DNA of 64,000 bases from Treponema sp. (GCA_017484285.1 JAFUTH010000005.1:62001-126000); one strand, 5' to 3'. Shown: positions 1 through 9,900, counted from the stretch's first letter. The notes: a model not told the origin generated them from the sequence alone. Program-made: numbers and translations.

Positions 1-691
1 AGCCGGGGATGTAGCCCATCATCGGGTCAATCTGAGGGTATGCCGTGGCATAGAGAACGCCGCCCGCACCCGCAAGCACCGAGCCGATTACGAACGTGAG
101 CGTGATGATTCGGTTCACATTGATTCCCATAAGGCTCGCCGCGCCCAAATCGAACGAAACCGCCTTCATCGCCTTGCCGACTTTGGTGTAATTGACGATG
201 TAGTTCAGAATCACCATGAGAATCGCGCTCAAAATGATGACAACGAGCTGAATGTTTGAGATTGAAACCACGCCGACTGAGAAATTGACCGTCTGCATCG
301 TCGGATACTGCCGTGGGTTCGGGCCGACAAAGGGCAAAATGCGCATGACATTCTGCAAAATCAACTCAATCGCAATCGCCGTAATCAACGAATTCAAGCG
401 CGGAGCCGAGCGAAGCGGACGATATGCCACCCGCTCGATAAGGATAATCAACAGCGCACACGAGACCATAGCGACCGCAAATGCAACTGTCATACCGAGC
501 GGGCTTGCACCGAGCGCGCACAGCACGAAATATCCTGCGTACGCGCCCACCATCATGACATCGCCGTGAGCAAAGTTAATCAGCTTTACGATTCCGTAGA
601 CCATCGTGTAGCCAAGCGCAATGAGTGCGTAAATGCTCCCAAGCGAAAGACCGTTCACGATCTGCTGAACAAAAATAGAGGCAGAGTTCAA
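1..691 (-). CDS. livH: LivH-type branched-chain amino acid ABC transporter permease, cut by window edge
   Basis: Inner-membrane permease that, with LivM and the LivG/LivF ATPases, imports branched-chain amino acids delivered by a periplasmic binding protein. About 230 residues are visible. The N-terminal region reads QIVNGLSLGSIYALIALGY followed by MVYGIVKLINFAHGD, the family hallmark, and several long hydrophobic segments follow. The C-terminus lies beyond base 1. A TTG at 691 has GGAGGA four bases upstream; an in-frame CTG at 703 is an alternative start, so the exact N-terminus is uncertain. It lies downstream of the binding-protein gene on the same strand, separated by a terminator-like hairpin, which suggests lower expression of the permease than of the binding protein. 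Confidence 0.93.
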   Translation of the reverse strand, partial: MNSASIFVQQIVNGLSLGSIYALIALGYTMVYGIVKLINFAHGDVMMVGAYAGYFVLCALGASPLGMTVAFAVAMVSCALLIILIERVAYRPLRSAPRLNSLITAIAIELILQNVMRILPFVGPNPRQYPTMQTVNFSVGVVSISNIQLVVIILSAILMVILNYIVNYTKVGKAMKAVSFDLGAASLMGINVNRIITLTFVIGSVLAGAGGVLYATAYPQIDPMMGYIPG

Positions 692-723
692 GAGTTCCTC
701 CAGAATACTTTTTCTCCTTTATT

Positions 724-769
724 TTACTTTAAAACAAAACAGCCCGCAAGGTACGAGCTTGCGGGCTGT
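724..769 (-). terminator. Intrinsic terminator or attenuator between livJ and livH
   Basis: Perfect 12-bp stem ACAGCCCGCAAG/CTTGCGGGCTGT (739-750 and 758-769) with a 7-base loop. Read on the minus strand it is followed by GTTTTGTTTTAAAG. It sits after the binding-protein stop codon and before the permease start, so it probably ends most transcripts and lets a fraction read into livH. Confidence 0.85.
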
Positions 770-789
770 GCGCTTATTCGCACGCGTTT

Positions 790-1923
790 TTACGGATTGA
801 CCGTCGTTTTATAAACGGTCGTCAATTTTCCTTCCGCATTTTTCACAAGCTCAACGATGACTGCGCCCTTAACCGGGTTGTGTTTTTCGTTGAACGTGAG
901 ATGACCGGTCATATAGTCGCCGTTTGTCGCTTCGAGTGCGGCGCGGACAGCTTCTGAATCAACATTGCCTGCCTTTTCGATTGCGTCACGGAGCATGTAC
1001 ACTGAATCGTAGCCCAAAGCCGCGAACGAAGTCGGGGTAAGCGTGTATTTTTCTTTGTAGTTCTTTACGAAATTCTGGACTTTTGGCTCGGTTGAGTCAG
1101 CCGCATAGTGATTTGAGTAGAATCCGTTGAGAACTTCATCGCCTGCGTTCTCGGTAAGACCGTCCCAACCGTCAGCGCCGACGATTGGCGTTGTGATTCC
1201 CTGAGCGCGGAGCTGTTTTGCGATGAGCGCGACCGTGCCGTAATAGTCAGGAAGATAGATGACATCAGGATTTGCGTTTTTGATTTTGGTGAGCTGCGCA
1301 TTGAAGTCTTTGTCGCCCGTTGAGTAAGACTCAATCGCGACGATTGTGCCGCCGTTCGCGACAAAAGAAGCCGTAAAATTCTCTGAGAGACCGACCGAGT
1401 AGTCATTTCCGATGTCGTAGAGAATTGCCGCATTTTTTGAGCCGAGCGTTTCAGCCGCGAATTTGCCGCCGACAGTTCCCTGAAACGGGTCATCGTAGCA
1501 CGCACGGAAGATGAAATTTCCGGCATCTGTGACAGCGGGAGCGGTTGCCGCAGGCGCAATCTGAACGATTTTTTGTGCCTGAGCGAGCGGTGTGATTGCA
1601 ATTGCGCACCCAGACGTGAGCGAACCGATGATGAATTTTACGTTGTCTTTTGTGACGAGCTTTTTGTATGCAGAAACTGATTTTTCCGGCTGACCTTCGT
1701 CATCTTCTGCGATGAGTTCCAAGAGCTGACCGTTGATGCCACCCGCCGCATTGATTTCAGTGATTGCAAGTTCAACGCCGTTTTTGCAGTCACCGCCGTA
1801 CACCGCATAATTTCCTGAGAGCGGACCGATTGAGCCGACTTTGATAGTTGAAGATTTTGAGTTACATCCGATAAGAGCAAGGGCAGCCGCAGAAAGAGCC
1901 GCCATGACTTTTACCATTTTCAT
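790..1923 (-). CDS. livJ: Branched-chain amino acid ABC transporter substrate-binding lipoprotein
   Basis: Periplasmic-facing lipoprotein of the Leu/Ile/Val-binding family (type 1 periplasmic fold), 377 residues, the usual family length. A signal peptide ends in the lipobox ALIGC with Cys20 as lipid anchor. The mature start IKVGSIGPLSGNYAVYGGD and the later GGTIVAIESYSTGDKDFNAQL are typical of the family. GTGGAGG lies eight bases before the ATG. The gene precedes livH on the same strand, so the two form one transport unit; livM, livG and livF presumably lie beyond the window. The exact ligand cannot be read from sequence. Confidence 0.95.
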   Translation of the reverse strand: MKMVKVMAALSAAALALIGCNSKSSTIKVGSIGPLSGNYAVYGGDCKNGVELAITEINAAGGINGQLLELIAEDDEGQPEKSVSAYKKLVTKDNVKFIIGSLTSGCAIAITPLAQAQKIVQIAPAATAPAVTDAGNFIFRACYDDPFQGTVGGKFAAETLGSKNAAILYDIGNDYSVGLSENFTASFVANGGTIVAIESYSTGDKDFNAQLTKIKNANPDVIYLPDYYGTVALIAKQLRAQGITTPIVGADGWDGLTENAGDEVLNGFYSNHYAADSTEPKVQNFVKNYKEKYTLTPTSFAALGYDSVYMLRDAIEKAGNVDSEAVRAALEATNGDYMTGHLTFNEKHNPVKGAVIVELVKNAEGKLTTVYKTTVNP

Positions 1924-1962
1924 TTTTGTGCCTCCACAAATAGATTAAAAAATTTACGAGCA

Positions 1963-1991
1963 ATTTTACTGAAACCCGCTCTATTTGTCGA
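1963..1991 (-). promoter_or_regulatory. Sigma-70-type promoter for livJ
   Basis: On the minus strand TCGACA (1986-1991) is followed by a 17-base spacer and TAAAAT (1963-1968). That is five of six matches in each box at ideal spacing, about 40 bases upstream of the livJ start. Confidence 0.7.
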
Positions 1992-2048
1992 TAAGCACCG
2001 CGCAAAACATACAAAGTGCCCGAAGTGCGTGCCGTGCGTATACTCTCG

Positions 2049-3902
2049 CTATTTGATATACACGTAGGTCACCATGCCGGGACTTGTCTCGCCCGAAGTC
2101 GTTGAAAACGTGAGCGTGTAGCGTGTCGTATCATCAGGAATGACATTCGTCTTCCGAGAAAGCAACATGCCGTATTTTGCCATGAGATATGGATACAACG
2201 CTCCCTGCGTAAACACGGCGGGACCAAAATACGGATATTCTGCGTCCAAGAGATTTTTTCCTTTTGAAGAGGTCGCCCGATTATCCAACGTCTCCTTCCA
2301 TGTCGTGTACACCGTAGCAGAGGTACGTTGATTCCGCAAATCATACATCGAACCGACCTGCCAGAAATTGATAGCCGTCATCGGATATGAGTATGTCGTC
2401 ACGCCATCGTCATAGAGTTCGCGTTCATCAGCATCACGGTTGAAGGTGTATGTGTCGTCTTTTCCATAGCACGCTTTTATAAACTGACCGAACAGCGTCG
2501 TAAAATCATAACTCGTTTTGTTGACCGCATTCACCGCCGCGAGGATACAGTCATTATTCACCCGCTGATTCGCCATCATCTCTTTGACGAGGGAAGCACC
2601 CCCATACTGACGGCACAACCACGCACCAAAGGCATACGCATTCGCATACGAAAGCGACGATTCATCATAATCACGGATTCCGCAATCAAAATAGTCAATT
2701 ACAAACTGCAAAAGCCGACCGCGCGGAGAATCAGAATCGCTCACTTCCCAGCCATGCTCCGTAAGAAAGCGTTGCATCATATCCTCACAGAGCATCGAAA
2801 GCATCTCGTTGAAATTCGTGTCCATCGAAAGACCGTTCATCGACTTTACGCCGAAATTAATCATGTGCTGAAACTCATGCGCCAGCGTCGAAATCATAAC
2901 GTCGGGCTCAGTCGTCGCAAAATACGAATCGAGGTAAAAATACTTGCCTTCGTTTGAATACGAGCCGATTGATGTCTGTGAACCGGAAATCTTCTGGTAA
3001 TCAGCGTCCGATGGATAATAATCCATGCCATTGAACAAACCAAGCACTTTTCCTTCGGTCTTGTCGGTGTATAAATCATACAAAACGATGTTCACTTTTG
3101 TGCCCGTGTCGCTCAGATAGTCCATCGGCGCAGTCTGCCAGCGAGAGCCAGTCGAACTATAATACACGTTGTCCGACTCATTGCCAAAAACAGCGCGGAC
3201 CACCGGATAAAAAGCCGTAAATGCATCGGCGATTTTTTGTGCGAGTTCTTCTCGCGTATCAGCCTTGATATAGGAATCGCCGCTCACAATCCACACATTG
3301 CACGTGCCATTGTACGCATAAAGCAGTGCATCTCGCTGTGCATAGAGCGCATTTCCATTTCTATCAGTGCCGCTGAGCGTCCATAATCGCTTTTTCGTCG
3401 TTCCGATTGTATAATCCGTAATCTGTGCGACCGGTATTCCGCTCACCGACACGGGATTGTCTATCGTACGGAACGCATCTACCGCCGATTCGCAAGAGCG
3501 AGGCTTCCAGTCATAAAAATGCGCATGAGCGACGTGCGTTTGGCGGGCATCGCCATCATCCGTCGCTGAAAACGGAAGTATCGTAACGTCGCCCGCAGAA
3601 GCGACCGAGCCCCGGTGATTTGAAGAAGAAATGAGTTTTACGCGCGACGAGGAAATATCCGAAGACGATGTATTCACGCTCGCGTAATAGACGGTTTTTC
3701 CGCCGAGAGCAGAGCCTTCGATAACGAGCGTGCCCGTAGTGTAGTCAAGTGCGAAGATGTCGGATTCCGTTGTGTAGACAACTTTTTGAGTGGCAGACAG
3801 CTGATTTTGCACCGTTACAGAAGCCGTGCTGAAAAGATCCGAGCAGCCAATGAGCGCAAGCGCCGAAAGAACGAGCACTCCGCAAAAGAAATCCCGTTTC
3901 AT
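2049..3902 (-). CDS. M30-like zinc metallopeptidase lipoprotein, copy 2 of a tandem pair
   Basis: Predicted surface or periplasmic lipoprotein of 617 residues. The signal peptide ends in ALIGC (Cys20). A zinc-peptidase signature HEFQH begins at residue 342 in the context STLAHEFQHMINFG, followed by FNEMLSMLCEDM, whose Glu is a plausible third zinc ligand. This arrangement matches peptidase family M30 (hyicolysin-like). The N-terminal 200 residues look like a beta-rich Ser/Thr-rich region. It is a paralogue of the next gene upstream: both share the HEFQHM core and an AYAFGAW/NYAFGAW motif. The genes are 55 bases apart on the same strand. Family placement rests on motif only; the substrate is unknown. 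Confidence 0.8.
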   Translation of the reverse strand: MKRDFFCGVLVLSALALIGCSDLFSTASVTVQNQLSATQKVVYTTESDIFALDYTTGTLVIEGSALGGKTVYYASVNTSSSDISSSRVKLISSSNHRGSVASAGDVTILPFSATDDGDARQTHVAHAHFYDWKPRSCESAVDAFRTIDNPVSVSGIPVAQITDYTIGTTKKRLWTLSGTDRNGNALYAQRDALLYAYNGTCNVWIVSGDSYIKADTREELAQKIADAFTAFYPVVRAVFGNESDNVYYSSTGSRWQTAPMDYLSDTGTKVNIVLYDLYTDKTEGKVLGLFNGMDYYPSDADYQKISGSQTSIGSYSNEGKYFYLDSYFATTEPDVMISTLAHEFQHMINFGVKSMNGLSMDTNFNEMLSMLCEDMMQRFLTEHGWEVSDSDSPRGRLLQFVIDYFDCGIRDYDESSLSYANAYAFGAWLCRQYGGASLVKEMMANQRVNNDCILAAVNAVNKTSYDFTTLFGQFIKACYGKDDTYTFNRDADERELYDDGVTTYSYPMTAINFWQVGSMYDLRNQRTSATVYTTWKETLDNRATSSKGKNLLDAEYPYFGPAVFTQGALYPYLMAKYGMLLSRKTNVIPDDTTRYTLTFSTTSGETSPGMVTYVYIK

Positions 3903-3957
3903 GCTTCAAGTATAACGTAAGAATTCGCCAAATGAAACAAAAAACGGGGCTTATTTT

Positions 3958-5781
3958 TTAATAGATGACGATATACACGTTTTGAGCTGAGGATACATTC
4001 GAGCTGTTGAACGTAAGCGTCACCTCGGAACTGGTCGCCGTACCGATTTTTGAGAGCGTAAATCCATACGGGCGGATTTCAGCCTGCTTGTTATAGCCAA
4101 AATACACCGGTCCGTCGAATACATAATACGAGCTGTACGCGGCGTTCTCCGCATACTTCGCATATAAATCAGGAAGCGTCTCCTCAAGACTCCAAAGATT
4201 AATCGCGTCAAGCGGATAGTCGTAGCCGTCATACGCATACGATGACTGAGTTAGCGCAATATTGAAGCCCGTGCCGCTCGCATCGACAAGGCATGCCCGA
4301 CCGTACGCCTTCAAGAGACTTTCCATTGTCTCACCCGTCGCGGCAGTGATTGACGCCGTGTCCACATACGCATTCGTTGAGAGCGCGTTGAGCACATCGA
4401 TGCCGCCGTAATTGCGCACAAGCCATGCGCCGAACGCGTAATTGTTCGCATAGCTGTAATACACATCGTACGTTCCGCTCGTCTTATATTCCAATCCCGT
4501 GTCGTAATAGTGGCAGTTGAACATCGGCAGGCGCGAAATCGGTGAGTCATCATCGGTAAAATCAGCGTTGTTCTCCTCGAGATAGTCCTTCAGCATATCC
4601 TCACAGAGCATTGAAAGCATCTCGTTGAACCAGGTCGATGTCGAAATTCCCTGCTCCATGTATTTTACGCCCCAATCAACCATGTGCTGGAATTCATGCG
4701 CGAGCGTCGAATATACCATGCTCGTATAATTCGCCGTGTAGTACGCGTCGATATAGAAATACTTTCCGCCGTTTGAGGCTTTGAGCGCAGATGAAGAAGA
4801 ACTTCCCTTGTAATAATCTTTCGCGTAAAAATACCCGACCGTGCCCCCGCTCGCATCAGAGGCATAATCCGCGCCAATGTCATACACGACGATATTGACC
4901 ATCGCGCCCGTGTCGCTGTATGTCTCCATAGCATAGCGTTTGTTGTTATAAATCAGCTCGTCAGATTCGTCACCAAAGACTTTTCGCACCATCGGATAGA
5001 TTTTGTCAAAATTGTCAGCGATGTTTTGCGCGATTTCGGCATTAATCTGCTCCCCGCCCTCGGAAAGACGTGCGCTCGTCCAATAGGTGGCATCGTTCGC
5101 GCTCCCGACAACCCACACGTAGCAGTATTCACCGATGGCACGGAGGGTCGCCGTCTTTTTTGAGAACGTCGAGATGTCAGAATCAGTGTCCACGTAGATT
5201 TTTTTTGTCGTCTCGTTCACCACCGGGGTAATTTGCGTTGCTTCTGTCAGTGAAGAAGTCGCCGCACGAGACGAATCAAACGCGGAATTAACATCAAGGC
5301 TTTCCAAAAGAGAAGACGTGAGGCAGCGATGCGGTCCGCCATGCGACCACGGAGTCGAAATCTCAGGAGTGCCACCCGAACTTGAGGAAGATGTCACCGT
5401 TCCTGCTGATGTGGTGAGCCCGCTCGCCGCAGAAACATAGCGCGTATACCCCGAAGAAATCGCCGACGCTGTTGGATTCGTTCGTACCATGTAAATTGAC
5501 TGGCCGCTTGAAAGCCCCGAAATCGTGAGCGTTTTTGTTGAAGACGAGACTTCAATGGTGTCGGAAGAATAGGTTTCGCTCTGCGTTCCCTCACTCGCCG
5601 ACAATGAGTTTGTCGTTGCGGTGCCAGAAGTGCCCGTTGCGGACGTTTCCACAGAACTGCTCGTTGCGTTATCAGATGTTTCCGTTGTTTGAGACGATGC
5701 GCTTGATTCGCTGATGTCAGAACAAGCAACAAAAAGCGAAAAGAGTACAAATGCAGATACCATAAGCAGATTGTTTTTCAT
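3958..5781 (-). CDS. M30-like zinc metallopeptidase lipoprotein, copy 1 of a tandem pair
   Basis: Lipoprotein of 607 residues, start chosen at the ATG at 5781 because TTGGAGG sits seven bases upstream and the signal peptide MKNNLLMVSAFVLFSLFVAC begins there; an in-frame ATG 27 bases earlier would bury the ribosome site. The mature N-terminus is a long Ser/Thr-rich low-complexity stretch, probably a linker from the membrane. The peptidase motif HEFQH starts near residue 362, followed by WFNEMLSMLCEDM. A TATAAT box at 5813-5818 lies about 32 bases upstream. Tandem paralogue of the following gene, suggesting gene duplication and perhaps different substrates. Confidence 0.8.
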   Translation of the reverse strand: MKNNLLMVSAFVLFSLFVACSDISESSASSQTTETSDNATSSSVETSATGTSGTATTNSLSASEGTQSETYSSDTIEVSSSTKTLTISGLSSGQSIYMVRTNPTASAISSGYTRYVSAASGLTTSAGTVTSSSSSGGTPEISTPWSHGGPHRCLTSSLLESLDVNSAFDSSRAATSSLTEATQITPVVNETTKKIYVDTDSDISTFSKKTATLRAIGEYCYVWVVGSANDATYWTSARLSEGGEQINAEIAQNIADNFDKIYPMVRKVFGDESDELIYNNKRYAMETYSDTGAMVNIVVYDIGADYASDASGGTVGYFYAKDYYKGSSSSSALKASNGGKYFYIDAYYTANYTSMVYSTLAHEFQHMVDWGVKYMEQGISTSTWFNEMLSMLCEDMLKDYLEENNADFTDDDSPISRLPMFNCHYYDTGLEYKTSGTYDVYYSYANNYAFGAWLVRNYGGIDVLNALSTNAYVDTASITAATGETMESLLKAYGRACLVDASGTGFNIALTQSSYAYDGYDYPLDAINLWSLEETLPDLYAKYAENAAYSSYYVFDGPVYFGYNKQAEIRPYGFTLSKIGTATSSEVTLTFNSSNVSSAQNVYIVIY

Positions 5782-5892
5782 ATGCGTGCCTCCAATTTCA
5801 TCATTCACCGCTATTATAACCCACGCCTAGAAAAAATCGCCCCGATTTTGGTAATATAAGCGAAGTCTTAACGGAGGCTTAGGAAGCATAAA

Positions 5893-6636
5893 ATGAACAT
5901 CTGTCTTTTTACACCGGAAGAAATCACTCACCCACTCTCAAAAACCGATGAGCGCGCAAAGCATATCAAAAAAGTGCTTCACAAAGCCGAAGGTGACACA
6001 TTCGACGCAGGTATCATCGGCGGAAATGCAGGCATCGCCACGATTACAAAGATTTCTGACGCGGGAGACGTGTTCTTTTCATTCGAGCCAAAATCCGCGG
6101 GAAAACGGCTCTACCCGCTCACGCTGATTATCGGCTTTCCCCGCCCGATTCAGCTCCGCCGTCTTCTGCGCGACGTTGCGGGCTTGGGCGTGCAAAAAGT
6201 CATTCTCTGCGGCACGGACTTAACCGAAAAATCCTATCTCGACTCAAACGTCGTCTCCGACGGAAGCGCGTACCAAATGCTGCTCGACGGCACGGCACAG
6301 GCAGCGAGCACGCACGTTCCAAAATTGGAAGTGTTCGCGTCGCTTGATGAGGTTTTGAAAATTGAAAACGGAAGAATGGAAACGGAAAATTCCTCGAAGA
6401 TAGCCCTTGATAACAGGAGAATGTCATGCAGTCTTCATGAGTTTTTGGCGCACGAGTCAGCTCATTCAGTGGTGGCGGCAATCGGCTCAGAACGCGGCTG
6501 GACAGACCGAGAGCGCGATGTGCTCGAAGGCGCAGGTTTTTCGCTTTGCTCAATGGGAACGCGCATTCTGCGCACAGAAACAGCCGCAACCGTTGCCAGC
6601 TCAATTATTCTTGACGCAATGGGCTTTCTTGGATAG
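5893..6636 (+). CDS. rsmE: 16S rRNA (uracil-1498-N3)-methyltransferase RsmE
   Basis: SPOUT-class enzyme that methylates N3 of U1498 of 16S rRNA using S-adenosylmethionine. It has 247 residues, the normal length. N-terminal RAKHIKKVLHKAEGD is the RNA-binding PUA-like part. The C-terminal knot shows IGSERGWTDRE and MGTRILRTETA, the cofactor-binding signature; the GSERGW form replaces the commoner GPEGG. Spirochaete-style AGGAAG and GGAGG lie before the ATG. It is divergent from the metallopeptidase pair and followed 16 bases later by tRNA-Val. Confidence 0.95.
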   Translation: MNICLFTPEEITHPLSKTDERAKHIKKVLHKAEGDTFDAGIIGGNAGIATITKISDAGDVFFSFEPKSAGKRLYPLTLIIGFPRPIQLRRLLRDVAGLGVQKVILCGTDLTEKSYLDSNVVSDGSAYQMLLDGTAQAASTHVPKLEVFASLDEVLKIENGRMETENSSKIALDNRRMSCSLHEFLAHESAHSVVAAIGSERGWTDRERDVLEGAGFSLCSMGTRILRTETAATVASSIILDAMGFLG

Positions 6637-6652
6637 AATACAAGCCATCTTT

Positions 6653-6724
6653 GGTCGATTAGCCCAGCGGTAGAGCGCTGCCTTCACACGGCAGATGTCA
6701 CTAGTTCGATCCTAGTATCGACCA
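6653..6724 (+). tRNA. tRNA-Val (anticodon CAC)
   Basis: Acceptor stem GGTCGAT pairs perfectly with ATCGACC. The anticodon arm is CTGCC-TTCACAC-GGCAG, giving anticodon CAC for GTG codons. The T arm is ACTAG-TTCGATC-CTAGT. The 3' CCA is not encoded. One C-A mismatch occurs in the D stem. Confidence 0.97.
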
Positions 6725-6725
6725 C

Positions 6726-6751
6726 AAAGCCCCGTTCTTCGGGGCTTTTTT
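6726..6751 (+). terminator. Intrinsic terminator after tRNA-Val
   Basis: AAAGCCCCG/CGGGGCTTT stem (6726-6734 with 6740-6748), TTCTT loop and a run of T, starting directly after the tRNA. It isolates the downstream lipoprotein promoter from tRNA transcription. Confidence 0.93.
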
Positions 6752-6817
6752 ATTTACGCTTAAATTGAAAAAGTAAGAAAATCCCCACCAAAAATAAGAA
6801 AAAAATAAATTTTACTC

Positions 6818-6848
6818 TTGACTAAAAATGAAGGGGGGGGGGTACATT
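6818..6848 (+). promoter_or_regulatory. Promoter with a poly-G spacer, candidate phase-variation switch
   Basis: TTGACT (6818-6823, five of six matches to the -35 consensus) and TACATT (6843-6848, four of six to the -10) are separated by 19 bases, of which ten are consecutive G (6833-6842). At eight G the spacer would be the optimal 17 bases. The boxes drive the two giant lipoproteins downstream. Promoter assignment is from sequence; switching is inferred from poly-G tracts known in Treponema pallidum tpr and TP0126 promoters. Confidence 0.65.
6833..6842 (+). repeat. Homopolymeric G tract, ten bases
   Basis: The longest single-base G run I noticed in the window; it lies wholly inside the promoter spacer and not in a coding region. 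Slipped-strand mispairing of such tracts is the classical phase-variation mechanism. Confidence 0.95.
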
Positions 6849-6901
6849 TGAATAGTAAGATAGAACTTCACTGAAGAAAGTTCAATCCAACAAAATCAAA
6901 A

Positions 6902-6925
6902 TTGGAGAACTTTAAAGTTTTCCAA
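6902..6925 (+). promoter_or_regulatory. Palindrome directly upstream of the ribosome binding site
   Basis: TTGGAGAACTT and AAGTTTTCCAA form a near-perfect dyad around a TA centre (one G-T wobble), ending immediately before AAAGGAG. In RNA it could fold next to the ribosome site; in DNA it could be an operator. A weaker inverted repeat GAACTT/AAGTTC lies just upstream. Confidence 0.5.
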
Positions 6926-6936
6926 AAGGAGACGCT

Positions 6937-9900
6937 ATGCGGTATTTAAAAAGAGTGCTGGCAGGAGTTATCGTGCCCCTGCTAGTTTTCGTTGGTTGTT
7001 CCTCTGACGAAGGAAGCACAAATCAGGCAGACACAACGCCGCCTGCAAAATTGACTGCGGTACAAACATCAGCTACTACGACGACAGTCACTTTTTCATG
7101 GACAAATCCATCTGATTCGGATTATGCGTCAATGATCATTCAGCGTTCTGGATCGACCAGCGCAACAGTCCCAAAATCACAGACTTCATATACAGTTGAA
7201 GGTCTGACTGCCGGAACTGATTATAGTTTTAGTTTTATTTCTGTCGATACGACGGGCAATCAAAGCGCAGCCTATGTTGTTTCTGTAACGACAAAGGCTA
7301 CTGAGCAAGAAGAAACAGACACGACCGTCGCTTCTCCTTCAAATTTGAATATTACAGTGAGCGCAAATCAAGAAATACCCGGTTACTTTGATGTGACAGC
7401 TTCTTGGACGGCATCAACAACTGCATCTGTTACCTACAAAGTCTCGATTTCTGATGTCTCATACGAAACGCCGATTTCTATTGATGAAGAAACTGTCTCT
7501 GCGACAACTTATTCATCTCTATTGTCACCTTCGAAATACAAGATTTCTGTCACTGCGGTCAATGAATCAAATGTCGAAAGCAACTCAGTGTCAAAAATCA
7601 TCACAATCTCAGAGTCTGGTGCAACAGAAATTGTAGATGTTGTTACGATAGCGGCTCCAACAAATCTCTTGCTTACAGGAAGTGTTGTTAATTCAGGCGC
7701 AAGTGTTCTCGCCGAATGGGCTGCATCTACCACAGAATCTGTTGTGGAGTATAAAGTGAGCGTTACCATGACTGGTGTTGAGGTTTATTCAACAACAGTT
7801 ACAACAACAACGGCGACAATCTCTGAGCTGAATCTTAACACTGAATATGAAATCGCAGTCACAGCATATGATTCTGAGGGAAACTATAGCGAATCTGTAA
7901 CAAAAACAATCACGGTCGAATCCTCAGTTGATGAAACAGAACTTACAGGAATCACACTGGCTATCGCCACTGAAGGGGTAACTGGGACTGGAACATATTC
8001 AGATTCATGCCTGCTACATATTGGTGATGCAATCAAAATTACCATGACTGTTGACCCAAGCACCGCGGATGCTTCAACCATTACGTGGCATTATGATGAC
8101 ACCGTATTTACCTACGATAGCGAAGCGGGAACATTTACCGCAAAAAAATCAGCAACAACGTATATCTATTGCTTTAGTACAAATTATGTGAGTAGCAACA
8201 CACTTTACTTTACAGTGGGGGCGAAAGCAACTTCTGTTTCTTTGGGCTCTGATTTCACGCTAGAACTTGAGGGAACGACATCGAAAACACTTTCCCCAAG
8301 CTATTATGATGCCGAAGGAGAGATTATTTCTTCCCCTGTCGTAAAAACTTCTTCATGGCTGAGTTCTGATACATCGGTTGCCACTGTTAGTGAAAGTGGC
8401 GTTGTAACAGCAGTTTCAAAGGGAACGGCAACGATTACCTACACAGCAGACGGCGTTCCTGCCGAATCAGTCGTTACTGTCGTTGACAAGATTATCCTAC
8501 TTGAATCAGTTTCTTTCACAACGGGGGCTAAAACCGTGGCAGTCGGCGCAGAATATACTCTTGTTCCTGTGCTTGAGCCTGAAAATGCTAATTCTGATGT
8601 CGTTTACAAGGCATATACTTCGACATATACTTTTGGAGCAACAAATACCGAGTCTGATGTTGTCACCATTACAGGCACAACGGTAAAAGCAAAAAAAGAA
8701 GGTGTCGCGTATATTTATGCGCAATGGCAATATGGAAGCACTACATACATAAGCGGGTCATATGTTACATTTACCGTAAAACCAGCCGTAACGTCATTCT
8801 CTCTCGATGCAACAGAAATAGAACTTGGATTTACTGAAACGTATGCTATTGATGTGGCACTTGAGCCTACGGATGCGATAGCTTCGGCTATAACCTATGA
8901 AAGCGATAATACGGCTGTTTCTGTCAGTGAAGATGGTGTTGTCTCAACGACAAGCATCGGTCCTGATACCGTTACAGCGACAATTACAGTCAAAGTTGAT
9001 GAATTAACCGCACAGACCGTAAAAGTCACATTCTGTATCCCTGTTACAAGCATTGAACTCAATAAATCCGTAATCGTACTAGGAAAGAATTCAAGTGCGA
9101 CGAACTTGACGGCAACAGTTCTTCCCGAAAACGCAACGAACAAAACTGTCACTTGGGAAACGAGCAACGCAGATGTCATCACCGTTGCTGACGGTACAGT
9201 AACGGTAAAGGGTGACGGCTTTGCGACCATCACGGCAAAGGCGGGTGGAAAAGCGGCTGTAGCGAGCGTATTGGTTTTGAACACGTCTGACACATTCACC
9301 TATGACGCATCATCATTGAAGACGCTTACTTCTGAGGATTCTAGCGATTACGAAGGTTATACGACGGATACCGCTGGCAAAGTTGCGTATAAATACACGA
9401 CAAATAAATCTGCCGACGTGGATAATATCGGAAAGTTTGATATTATCGGATATGACAGCACCAACAACAAGTGGCAGTCAACAACATATGTTAATGCTGG
9501 CTGGGGTTGGAAGCTAAATGATACACAAGTCAGCCTTTCTGAAACAGGAAGCGCAACATCTGGTAATCTTCGTATCGATGTCGTTCCAGTCCTTGTGTAT
9601 GACAAGGGAATTCCGTTTGTAATCTTCGTTCAGGCTCTTACTAATATTGGAACAGAGGATTTGACAAATCAGAAATTCGGCTCATTCACAGATATTCAGG
9701 TTGCCGGAAATGATAATGCTCCAGTTACATTGACTGATTATGGCGCAAATCTTATGGACGAAGTGACAAACATGGTATTCGCTCTCTACAGCAAATCTGG
9801 AGAAGGTGTAACGCCTGTATCTTCACACTGGATTGGTAAATACGCAAGCCACAGTTATAACCACGTTTATGACGACGGAATTACAGACGGTTACACTTCT

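Noticed and set aside
252..814. Two plus-strand open frames at the left end
   Set aside because: They are antisense to livH, whose reverse-strand translation is an unmistakable permease; the plus frames have no ribosome sites or recognisable motifs.
6200..6604. Long antisense frame inside rsmE
   Set aside because: It is a shadow of a GC-rich coding frame; rsmE motifs are complete on the plus strand.
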